Assembly: GCA_009739215.1 (NCBI GenBank)
Contig: VSJF01000002.1
Location: forward strand, 496,001 to 560,000
Reading direction: 5' to 3'
Source of the DNA: Floccularia luteovirens
Taxonomy: Eukaryota > Basidiomycota > Agaricomycetes > Agaricales > Squamanitaceae
DNA length: 64,000 nt
A program made the translations under genes and the position numbers. This document shows positions 1 through 10,336 of this stretch, piece after piece (position 1 is the stretch's first letter; each line of letters starts with the position of its first letter). Below the pieces are notes generated by a model. It had not been told where the DNA came from and ran no database searches. It saw only the letters and a list, made by a program, of their open reading frames with translations.

Positions 1-1502
1 CCTCCAATCGTGCTTCTAAGAAAAGCTTGATATCTGCATCGACAATCACCCTCTGTATCTCGTGTAACTTGAGTGGCTTCGACACCTTGCGTATAATATC
101 GTCATCAAGAGCATTCTGGATATGCATCTCAGGACGGCTAGTAACAAGGACGCGGACAGGAAATGGAATCTTGGGTAACTCTTGCATGAATAAATAAAGT
201 AGTCGAACGATCTCTTTTTGGCCCGCTTTAGAGCATTCATCGAGGGCATCAAGAACAAGGATTATTGGACGATGTGATGAGTGTGCATTCACCAACGGTT
301 TAACGATGAGATCTTCAAGATCTACTTGCAGTTGTTCGCCCTGTTTCCCTCTCCCAGTGTAATCTCGGGCCGCTGCCGTAATAAGAGGGTAAAGGTCTGT
401 CTGGTTGCGTGCTAACTGGTAAGCGATTGTCCTTAGTACGTGTGTCGTAGTGTTCAACTTTTTGGCACCACGAACAAAAAAGAAGGAGGCGCCGAGTGCA
501 CCGACCTTCTCCAGTCTCTGGGCCATTTCGTAAGCGATGGTGGATTTTCCAGTTCCGGCGCCGCCATTAATGATGTATATAAAAGAATTGTCCTGGTTTG
601 ATTCGGGTCGGAGGGTCCATTGTGTAAGGTCTTCGAGCAGCGCGGTCCTGGTGCCTGGCAGTGTTCCTGATGTTGTCGGATTCAAGCTCGATGTGTACCC
701 AGCGCTAACAGGGGCGAGCCTTCCAATGCCCTTTCATCGCCTTCGAGAGTATTTATATTGAGTAAAATGTCTATTATTGCTATAACTAAAGAAAGAGTCT
801 CACGATCGCGCATTTGAGCGTTTACAATCCCGTTGACAAGGAGTGCGATATGTATCTCGCCCTCCATCTGTATTATATAGGCAATGCTATGAGTAGGTTA
901 TATGAGCGTGAATGTATACATACAGAAAACTTTCTAGTCGCGTATTCAATTCCAACCCTAATCTTTGATAATATGTCTGCATTGCTTTAGCTTAGGAGAA
1001 AACCAAGTAAGGATCCATCTTTAAGTTCTTCCGCACTATTAGTTAGATCTTCCAGGTCACTGTATTCGCCAATGAAATGGGCAAAACAGACGCCAGATAC
1101 CATCGCGACGTACCTTTTGAGAGTTGACATCCTCTTGTCCAACTCTGGGGAAGTCACCAGTCGGCGTCGTGTTTCATCATCCGATTCTGGCACATAACTG
1201 GCTTGTTTCACTGTCCTCTCTATGATCGACGCGAGTTCTGCTATTTTCTTTGCTAGATCCATCCGCCTTTCTTCGTTTCCTCTCACTCTCTAATTAATCG
1301 AGTCAGTAAACGCTTCAACCACAATAATACAACGGAACTGAAAACTTACAAGTATCATATCGATAAGAGTGGATAGCACGGAGGCAGCGCCTGGAAGGCC
1401 AGGGATGGGGCAGAAGCCTAGCAAATCTTTTGAAATATCCAGGATCTGTTTAGCTCCAGTCAGGATTGCATCGATTCTGCGATCTGTTTTTGATAGAGAC
1501 AT
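1..1502 (-). CDS. NACHT-domain NTPase (STAND/NLR-like), 5' part, cut by the left edge
   Basis: The minus strand reads a NACHT nucleoside-triphosphatase, the signalling ATPase class of fungal NLR-like proteins. I see a Walker A GGAGTGKST near 537-570, a Walker B ILVLDALDEC near 240-270 and a sensor-like RVLVTSRPE near 130-160. They are preceded by the LPGTR-x-LLED linker common just upstream of NACHT in mushroom proteins. The start at 1502 opens a helical N-terminal domain of the kind often compared with the MLKL four-helix bundle. Exon 1 (1350-1502) splices cleanly over a gtaagt...ttag intron to an exon at about 987-1289. The joins between about 780 and 1020 do not resolve into one frame: an exon at about 780-867 is readable but its flanking phases conflict. 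The gene may be broken or my splice sites wrong. The C-terminal repeat sensor lies outside the window. Fungal NACHT proteins are linked to non-self recognition; a role here is inference. Confidence 0.8.
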
Positions 1503-2625
1503 TGATCACAATCTCTAACGTGTTAGGGTAATGAGCAGGTTGAGGGAGGAAGTACTATATCGGCGGATGAAATGCTTGACTCTGTTAAGGGGCAAAGAAC
1601 GAAGTACAAGTGCAATTGGAGACTTTTGACAAACACGGTTCGTCCTCCTCTCACCATCACTGTCACATGTCAACTATGACGAGAGATTTGTCTTGCTAGG
1701 CGCTCATGAAGTTGATATAACATGTTAGCTTCCAATATATATATATTGAAGCACCTGTATCACGACTAGAAGAAGTTCATGGGTATATTTTTTCTCCATG
1801 CGGAATTCAAGAAACTGACCAGGTTATCTCGTCTGAACGCATACAGTTGTGTATGGAAATAAACATAGAATATGTCGCTGTAACTCTTGGTCCAAGTTTA
1901 GTGAACTCATTCAAATCGAAATTCTTGACTGTTCAAACGTTCAGGGCAGGTCGAGTCAGCCGATTAACCAAATTTAAAAATTGTATTAGTATGAACCACA
2001 GAGCCTGTACGACCACTTCGATGTCCTTGTCATAGTATCATACGTGCACACACGCCAGCGAAAGCCGCATTTTCTGCAATACTTACGGATCTTATGGTGA
2101 GACGTCTTGATATAAAATGTTTGTTCTTTGAAAACATGAATTCGAATATGTAGAAACATCAAAAAGCTTACTTCCACAGCCAAATGTTATTTTCAAAATC
2201 TTTTGTATACCGACAAAATTTCGATTTAATAACAGCAACTCGTCAGCCTCATTATACTACTGAATAACAGGTGCACCCCATCGAAAACTGGGGTACTCCC
2301 TGCTCATTCCCTTCATGTCCACTTCTGATTCGCAAGCCACATTAACGCCCACTCTCTGCCATTCAGTAATGATTGTATTGCTAATGGTGAAAATCGCCCT
2401 GAGATTATGACCATATGTGTATCTTGCTTTCCTTTTTATCAAATAGCTACAACTTAACTCGCTACGAAAATGTGTAATGTATTCTTCTTCACTGTATCAT
2501 ACTTATTTCACAGCAAAACGTAGTGGGTTCTGACACGACCTTACGATCCTTATTATACAGCATGTCAGTTCAGTATGGTTGTAGTACAATGGGAGTGTAA
2601 TGCGTAACAAATTTTTTTGGAAATT
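1503..2625. other. Intergenic, no gene seen
   Basis: About 1.1 kb of AT-rich sequence between the NACHT start and the DUF2828 stop, with a short (AT)n tract near 1737-1745. The small open frames here have no recognisable protein features. Confidence 0.5.
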
Positions 2626-4865
2626 TTAGTCAACTACTAACAGACCATCGAAACTCTTCACCATCACTGCTTTCATCATCAAATTCACCGGGTTGAATTC
2701 TACCTCTGCTTTGACCGTGGACGTTTCACCTCCACCGTCCATTGCGACATCCTCCCAATCTTCTGTTTCAATTTCACCCATGAAGATCTTGAGAAGCTGA
2801 GCCGAGAAACCATTCATCATAGCGACGCCCGGAGTCTGTCCGTCCGTCTCGACAGTTTGTCTACGATCAGGCTGTGATAGGTTCCAGTACACTATCTGAG
2901 GAACTTCATATCCTGCGTCGCTGTATTCCTTCTTGATGACTTCGTAGTTCGTAGACCACTGACGGGCATAATCACCACAGCCCACATTGAATTGCATATC
3001 TGTAAAGATGAACAGGCGTTTTATCATGTCCTCATGTTTGATATTGTTCTTCACTGCTAGAGGGAGAAGCAGCTCAGTAAAGACAGCATGCAAATTTGTG
3101 CTAGCTCCCCACTCAGATGTGGTCATATCTTCAATTATCTTGTGCAGAGGTTTAGTGAGGTCAACTTTAACGAACTGAGGGTGATCCGAGAAGGAGATGA
3201 ATCCCTCATTGAAAGGTGGTTTAGTAAGATTGGCGAAAATCAAGGACAAAGCGAGGGCGGGGAAGATCGGGTAGATGGTTTTGTCTTTCTGGTTACGTCC
3301 GATAGGTCCCATAGAGCCAGAAACATCACAAACAGCCAAAGAATTTTCAATTGATCCAGATTCTCGTAGACGATTAATCAGAGTCTGCCATTGTGATTCC
3401 ACTGCCCGTAACTGTGTCTCAGCCATTTCTTTGTGGAACTTCTTCAACTCCGAAAGTTCCTCATCTGGTATCGCACGCCCACTGCGATTAGCAGCGGCGA
3501 GCATAACGAGCTCATGCGGGAACAATGTCGCACCGCTAATCTTCTGTCCACCTGACTCTACCTCGGATAAATATGCTTTAAACCGCTCCGTATCGTGTTT
3601 GAAGAAACTTCCTGTGTTGTTCTTCATACAAGTCGAAGGAACCCGACCATATTTGATCTCGGACCAGAGATTAGCAGACATAAGTGGTTCAGGGCATTCT
3701 AAAGCCTTGCGAAGAGCTGCTAGAACCCATTTACCATAGTATGAACGCATAATAAGACACTGTTCCCGCAGGTCTCGAGTGGTGTTGAGAGTGGAGGGGA
3801 ATTGGAAGAAGGATTGTGAATTGTGCATGTACATGCAGATGGCTGTGGCGATGTTGGTAACCCGATCATGCGACCCATTTGGGGTGGGAGCCCATTTTCC
3901 TGCGAGGGTCAGAGACTTAAGGATATCGTATCTATCGTTCTCAACACCCATTGTGCTAAGCTTGTTCAATTTCTCCATATCTTTGATTAGTTGGTCGGCG
4001 ATAAGACGAGTGACGGTAATATAGAGGGCACGATATTTGGGTAGCTGAAGTTTCGACACAAGGATCTGATGATTCTTAATGTATTGCTTCGTACGTTTTT
4101 CACGGGCATCGGCTTTAGCTTTAGCATTATGCAATTCGACAGCATGTTTATCGGCTTCTGGATTATTCCTCTTCTTTGACTTCTTCTCTCGTTTACTTTT
4201 ACTGGATCCGGATGGATTGCTGTCCAGGAAATAAGCATGACCAGAAGTGGGGCTAAGTTGATCGACCGTTGCAAGGGCGAGGATGTTGAGCAAGTCTTTC
4301 CAGTACCCGTGGGGTTGTTTGTTATCAGGATTCTTTGGCGTTGAACAGACAGGCTCGACAAGTTTGTGAAGGTTCGTGATAGCAGTACGAGGATAATTGT
4401 CATATAACCAGCCAAATGCACTATTTACACAATAAGTAATGCCTCCGGCCCTCCGCATTTCGGGTACAGACAAACTTACCGATAGAATGATGTTCTGTTT
4501 CCTCTGCCATCGTGGATGCTCCTCAAGTTCCATATAATCCTCAGAGTCACAGCAGGATTCTCCTTCCATGCATTCTCCAGTTTGGTAGCAATTGCATCTT
4601 TCTTCATATTTGCAAGGAGCTGGAAGGCATCCAAGGTTGCAGAGAGGGTCGAGTTGTAAGCTGGCGCGCCGTTCTCTGTGAACTCACGATGAGCAGTGGA
4701 AATGAGGGCATCCATCATGGGATTTGTGGGGGCTAGATTACTGATGGGTACAGCAACATCTGTCTTGTCGATGATGGGGATGAGGACATTGAGGTAATTG
4801 GGATCCAAAAGTTCAGGAATGTCGGGAAGGGTTATGATTTGCGCTGAGGATGCTGAAGTCGACAT
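2626..4865 (-). CDS. DUF2828 family protein with C-terminal von Willebrand A domain
   Basis: Two exons, complement(2626-4420, 4480-4865), joined by a gtaagt...aatag intron. They sum to 727 codons, giving a 726-aa protein. The N-terminal two thirds matches the DUF2828 pattern: NLRSIHDGRGNR and GWLYDNYP near the splice join, then a basic KSKREKKSKKR stretch. The C-terminal third is a vWA-like domain with a MIDAS motif DVSGSMG near residue 494 and the downstream FSDHPQF and FTDMQF elements. DUF2828 proteins occur in fungi, plants and some viruses and resemble the TROVE/Ro60 arrangement, but their function is not established. A metal-dependent adhesion or RNP-binding role would be inference. It shares a 195-bp divergent promoter region with the F-box gene at 5061. 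Confidence 0.88.
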
Positions 4866-5060
4866 TTTCCTTTACTGATAGTTCGCTGATAAAGTTGCCT
4901 GAAGCAAACTTTGACCGGTTCGGGTGGCCTTTCATAAAAGTACTGTACATGCCAGCTTGAGTACTTTGAGTCAGGACTTACATGACTCGCGTAAGTAAGG
5001 GACAGACACAGCCATGATATTATTACTAGAGTTGATTGCTTCCCATATATCATTCTCACA

Positions 5061-6872
5061 ATGACTCCTACTTTTCAGCAATGCGGTCAGTGCGGTTTTC
5101 CAGACCTTGAAAAGGCACACCCAGATATAGCAGCATCTCCAGTGCTGGAACTCCTTAACACAAACTCAGCACCTTCTGTTTCCGAAGCTAACGCAATTGG
5201 TGTGTACCTCAAAAACGCGGACGAGAATATTGAACACTTGAGGCAACACATAAGGAGCGTAACTTCTGTCCTCGAAAAATTAGAAAATGACCACCATACA
5301 CTGCAACAACGTAGAGACGAGCATCATGCTTTCCTCACACCCTTCCGTCGCCTCTATCCAGATATTTTGGTAGAGATATTTCGTCTTCTCCCAAAGGGCG
5401 TTCCACCGAGAAGGTTACCAAGCGTTTTGGATGGCACTAACACCGCTTCAGGACCTTTGCTGCTTTCACAAGTCTGCAAGTCGTGGCGCGCCGTTGCCCT
5501 GGATACACCAGATTTGTGGACGATGATTCGGATCATTGCTGATGTAGACAAATATAGCCAGACCCAACTTATCAATTTGTGGCTTACACGCTCAAAGACA
5601 CTCCCTTTGACTGTAGGAATCCTAGAATCTACGCAGAGACATTCTCCTGAAGTATACGAATCAGGCGCGTTTTCTGCACGTTGTAGTAGCAACCCAGCCC
5701 TCGCAGCTGTGCTTGACCAGTCTCACAGATGGGAAAATGTCTACTTCATGTTGCCTTCTATTTCTGGCGCATGGGATGGCCTATCACAAATCAAGGACAA
5801 TCTGAAATCAGTACGACTTTTGTCATTTACCGCCTCTAGAGTTCCTCCACCTCAAACTCATTCAACACTCGAATACTTCGCAAACCTCCCTAAAATTCAA
5901 CATCTATCTCTGGATCATGGCACCGCTGTTCATGGCCCAGAGCCCTCAATCTCGAATTTCACCATCATACTCCCATATGATACAATAACTTCTCTTTCAA
6001 TCGTTGACCACAAACAAAAACATGTTTCCATAGAAATTTGTATCGAAATCATCAACCGACTCCGGAATTTACGAGAATGCACCGTGCATTGTGGAACTTT
6101 ATCGAATCCTTCGTATCAGCTTCATCACAGAATAACTCACCCCTTTCTTCATACCCTTGTTATTATTCCACAAATGGGTCACGAGCCATACTTCGGGGAA
6201 GATTCTTCTGACGAGGAAATATCTGATATGGATGAAGACCCATTTGACGATGGACTTGGAATATTGTTTGATTCCCTCGAATTACCCGCTCTGGAACGAT
6301 TGACTTTCTACCAAGAGAAAGGCAGGGCATGGGATTGTCACTGTTTTTCTAGATTTTTGTCGAGATCACCGAATATCAAATTTTTCGAACTGATACTGAA
6401 ATCACGCGACACGATGCTTTCTTCGTTTATAAAGGCCTTACGAAACCTTCCAAGCCTCTCACACTTAGTATACCATGGTTCAAGTTTATTCTACCAAAAC
6501 AACTTCCTCGAAATGCTAGCATTGAAAAAAAATCATCAAGTCCCCTCCCCATTTTTGCCCAACCTTCGCAGATTGGAATTCTGTGTATCAGATTTGGGTT
6601 GTTTCGACGAATTAATGGATATCATCCAAGCTCGAACTTTGCATGCTGAAGATAACCATGTACTTAAACTCGAATTCTTCAAATGTGACGTACAATTCGG
6701 GTATGCAAATGATATAAGGCATACAGGCGATACGCCTCTCGTACTGAATAGACTGATTCGTGATGGAATGCAGATACAATTCACTGTGTCTCAAAAATCC
6801 ATATTCAGTTCTCCCAAATTCCCAAAATATTTGATTTCCGAAACTTATGGCATACCGAGGACTATCTTTTAG
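5061..6872 (+). CDS. F-box-like protein with CxxC leader
   Basis: Intronless 603-aa open frame. The N-terminus carries a CGQCGFPD motif, then a short coiled coil (about residues 50-85). An F-box core follows (RRLYPDILVEIF, then LLLSQVCKSWRAVALDTPDLW, about residues 95-155). The remainder is a leucine-rich, LRR-like fold typical of the expanded F-box families of mushrooms. F-box proteins act as substrate adaptors of SCF ubiquitin ligases via Skp1; the target is unknown. It is closely related in order and motifs to the genes at 10337 and 42213 and to the relics at 8581 and 44020, so this is a dispersed local family. A short acidic insert (EDSSDEEISDMDEDPFDD) sits near residue 385. Confidence 0.85.
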   Translation: MTPTFQQCGQCGFPDLEKAHPDIAASPVLELLNTNSAPSVSEANAIGVYLKNADENIEHLRQHIRSVTSVLEKLENDHHTLQQRRDEHHAFLTPFRRLYPDILVEIFRLLPKGVPPRRLPSVLDGTNTASGPLLLSQVCKSWRAVALDTPDLWTMIRIIADVDKYSQTQLINLWLTRSKTLPLTVGILESTQRHSPEVYESGAFSARCSSNPALAAVLDQSHRWENVYFMLPSISGAWDGLSQIKDNLKSVRLLSFTASRVPPPQTHSTLEYFANLPKIQHLSLDHGTAVHGPEPSISNFTIILPYDTITSLSIVDHKQKHVSIEICIEIINRLRNLRECTVHCGTLSNPSYQLHHRITHPFLHTLVIIPQMGHEPYFGEDSSDEEISDMDEDPFDDGLGILFDSLELPALERLTFYQEKGRAWDCHCFSRFLSRSPNIKFFELILKSRDTMLSSFIKALRNLPSLSHLVYHGSSLFYQNNFLEMLALKKNHQVPSPFLPNLRRLEFCVSDLGCFDELMDIIQARTLHAEDNHVLKLEFFKCDVQFGYANDIRHTGDTPLVLNRLIRDGMQIQFTVSQKSIFSSPKFPKYLISETYGIPRTIF

Positions 6873-7567
6873 AGTGTTCGAAGGTATCACGCAGTGTTCT
6901 ACAAACTGTGGTAAAGTCCACTTACCAGCTTCATTTTTAGATATCCCATAATACGACAGTATCTTCCGATTTCGAACCGAGAATTTTGGTGACGACACAC
7001 GAATATTAGCTTCGGCTACATAGTAGATTTTTTGTAAGAGCTTTTCGAGATAGTAATACTGGTACTTTTGTTGTTGTGGCGATAGATAGATATGTTTAAC
7101 AGTTGTATAAGTACTTTTAGTGTCTAACCATTCGAGCAAGCTAGCACATAGTATCAATAAGGTTGGCAGCGCGGATTTGGGGAGCTGTCAGATGGATGAC
7201 TGCACCAATAAACGTAAAAACAAAATGAAAAGCTATTTCGTTGCCCCAACACTCACATTATTTACTACCTACAAAACCCCTACCATCTCTCTAATCCATC
7301 TCTATATTTTGTATGCTACTCATGTTGTTCCTCAATCATGATGACTTTCTTTTGTTCGTTCACTTTCCATATTTCTCCCTCACGATGCGCTAGCGAGGTT
7401 CATTTGACCGGAAGGTATGGAGATAGATTCAACATTTCATTTTTTTTTCAACAAATAGTACAATAAAAGGGCAAACTTCTACTCCCCGCCATCGGGTTCA
7501 GCCTGTACAAAATTATAAAAATGTTAGTATATAGTATTACTGTTAATAGTTCATGTACCTTTTTATA
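6873..7567. other. Intergenic between convergent genes
   Basis: About 0.7 kb between the F-box stop and the stop of the minus-strand coiled-coil gene. It contains a T-run at 7441-7448. I see no coding or RNA gene. Confidence 0.5.
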
Positions 7568-8184
7568 TCATGGTGCCCGGGAACCCAGATAATTGGCTAC
7601 CAATCTGCGCATTTCCTCGACGGTCGGATTGTCTGTGAATGGTTGGATACCCAATTCATCTAGTGCCGTCTGACATTGGGCGGCTGTCATCTGAATAAGT
7701 GCATCTTGGCTCAGCGGGACTAGATTGGTGTCTATCCCAGCAGGATAGACAAGAAGTGCAGTGGGGCCAGTGGCCTGTGCATTGGTTAAGCGTATTAATG
7801 ACATGCTTTCACTGAAATAAACATGGGATTATTGATAACTTATAACAATATAGAAACTACTTACGATAGGTTAAACCGTGCAAGAAGTTGATCAAAGCGC
7901 CCATTGAGCAGACCTAAATTGTGATCTATTCGACCCATGTTTTGTTCAGAGCGCCCATTGAGCAGACCCACATTTTGATCTAGTCGACCGGTGTTTTGTT
8001 CCAAGCGCTCATTGAGCAGACCCAATTTTTGATCCAGTCGACCCACGTTTTGTTGGATATGGTTGAGTTGTCCTATGATAGGAGTGAGGGCACCATCGAG
8101 TGCTTGTTGGAAATCTTGTGCTGGTGGCTGATTCAAAGGGATGCGAGAGATCTCCTCTGCGAGCGTGGTGTGAGCAGCTGCCAT
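7568..8184 (-). CDS. Coiled-coil protein with Mug135-like C-terminal domain
   Basis: Two exons, complement(7568-7811, 7865-8184), over a gtaagt...tttcag intron. They total 188 codons, giving 187 aa. Residues about 25-105 are a coiled coil built from near-repeats of a 16-residue unit of the type NxGLLNGRxEQNxGRxD, visible as about four tandem DNA repeats at 7880-8050. The C-terminal part (LTNAQATG..., then ...ALIQMTAAQCQTALDELGI... ending ...RRLVANYLG) resembles the Mug135 C-terminal domain family, first named from a fission-yeast meiotically upregulated gene and common in Agaricomycetes. The molecular role is unknown. The family call rests on remembered pattern and is moderate. The coiled coil itself is clear. 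Confidence 0.65.
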
Positions 8185-8580
8185 CAGTGCATAGCCGGTT
8201 CAGAAATCTGAAATATATAGTCGCCAAGCACACATGAATGTGAGACACTCCTATACAGGTACATACTAAGAGTACTAAGGTCTCAAAGATCACGAACATC
8301 GAAAACTGTCAAAGCAAGTACTTGTTGGCACCATCATGCAGATCAAGGGACTATCTCTTGAGGATCCCGAAGCCAATTTGACCAAAGGCTTGAAAGCTTC
8401 CGAGGAAACTTCGAAAGGGGGTGCTTTTCTTACAAATAGGGTTCAATACAGGTACAGGAAACCAGCTGGGTACATGAGTAGGGTATGGGGGGGTATTACT
8501 TATTTTGGTGATAATGGAAAATACTGTATTGTAATCACAATGTGGGGAAAATAGGTAAGGAACTAAAGAATTTCTATTTT
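8185..8580. other. Intergenic, no gene seen
   Basis: Short spacer between the coiled-coil gene start and the F-box pseudogene. A 72-codon frame at 8336-8554 has no recognisable features. Confidence 0.4.
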
Positions 8581-10070
8581 AATGGACAACGATTCGGGTG
8601 GTCGCTGATGAAGAAACCAGAATCGCTTGACTCGGTCATGGCTCTCGAGCTCAAAGACCCTCCCTCTGACCATTGGGATTCTCGACTCAGGAAAGAAGTG
8701 CAATGAGAAATTTATCTCTACCGAATTCACCAAGCGTTGTAGGATCAACACAGCTTTCGATGCTGTACTTCATCAGTCCCTCCGATGGCAGAATATCTAC
8801 ATCATGTTCCCCCTGCATCGAATAGCGTGGGGCATATTATCGTCTAGTACCCGGGGATCAAAGACCCTCCCCCTGACAATAGGGATTTTGGACTCGAAAA
8901 GAAAGTTTTACCTTAGAAATTACTTCTTCGGAAAACATATACCTCATTACGAAGCCCTTATATCTTTGATTGATCACAGTAATCGTTGTGGGAGAATGTC
9001 TACTTCATGTTCCCTTCCTTTTCGAAGGCCTGGGATCCATTTTTAAGTATCAAAGATAACCTGGGCTCCGTACGACGTATATCCTTTCATTTATACCCAG
9101 AAAACTGGAGGCTACCAGGTCCTTCGTTATTGACTATTTTGAGAAGCTTCCTAAAATACGGCACATTTCAGTGGACTATGCGGCTGCCTTTCACGATACA
9201 GTACATCCAAATTCGAAGTTGATGGTTAAACTCCCATACGACCAAATAACTTCACTTTCAATTCTTCTCCATGGACGAAAACCAATGTCTATCGACGCGT
9301 GTTGAAACCATTCATCGTCTCCCGAATCTACAGAAATGTATGGTTCATTGCGGAGAAATTCTGAACCCCTTGAACTGGTCGCATCCTAACAAAATTCTTC
9401 CCCACCTTCGTACCCTTATTGTCATTGCCGAAAAAGGTCGCGAATCTCCTGCCATTCGTCCACTTGACACACATGTCCCGGATGATGGCTTGGGTTCTCT
9501 GTTCAACAGTCTCACTTTACCTGCTCTTGAGCAGCTGACCTTAAATCTCAAAGGCAACGGGAGATGGAACCCATGATCATTTTTCTACATTTTTGACGAG
9601 CTCACCAGATATCACTTTTTCGAGCTGACAGGTGCATCACGCGTACACATTCCGTATTCCCTTATTAATAATATGAGGGCACTACAAAAGTTGTCGAAGG
9701 TCCGCCATTTGATAATCCACGGTTTGAGCTTTTCCTTCCACACTTCTCTCATGGAGACCTTGGCTCTCGGACACAAGTACCACTATCCCTCGGCAATATA
9801 TTTCAAAGAACTTGGGTAATTGGCGTTGAAGGAAGTGGAAAGCCACATAGTCAATAACGTAATGAATATCTTAAAAACCCGAGCGTTGCGTGCAGGAGAA
9901 AAGCATGTCTCTCGACTTGAACTTTTCAAATATGAGGCGGAATTAGGGCAAATCATACCCTGCTGAATGTATTGGTTAAGGATGGGCTACAGATACGATT
10001 ATCTGTGAACCAGACGAATATTTGCATCTCCCAGGTTTCCGACAACCTGAATGTCGAGATGAAGGAAGAG
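8581..10070 (+). pseudogene. 5'-truncated, frameshifted F-box pseudogene
   Basis: Reading starts abruptly at WTTIRVVADE (8581), a segment that lies after the F-box in intact relatives, so the F-box itself is missing. Matching pieces then appear in several frames: SKTLPLTIGILDS at about 8645, the same segment again at about 8855, then LPNLQKCMVHCG at about 9319 and LTLPALEQLTL at about 9510. The end (QIRLSVNQTNI... near 10000) matches the C-terminus of the F-box gene at 42213. In-frame stops occur throughout. The repeated SKTLPLTIGILDS segment indicates an internal duplication or fusion of two decayed copies. The closest local relative is the copy at 42213-43955. Confidence 0.85.
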
Positions 10071-10336
10071 TTGGCGTATTATTTCTTGGAGGGGAAGATT
10101 GTTTTTTTGGCAGTGGTATTATCAGTGCTTGATGTCTTGTTGTCATTACACGCGGTGCAAAATAGCGATTCCCAGCTTGTATATGTACATATGCTCGAAC
10201 CCAACTGCAATTTTTAAATTTGTTATTTGGGCTGAATAATCCCCACACAAAAATGGACTACTTTTTACTTTTAATTGACCTCAAAATATCACTCAATCAA
10301 TGCACACACTCTTTCTTCCTACGTTCATCTCTGGTA

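Noticed and set aside
3275..3739. Plus-strand open frame of 154 codons
   Set aside because: It is the shadow of the DUF2828 exon, which carries the MIDAS motif on the other strand.
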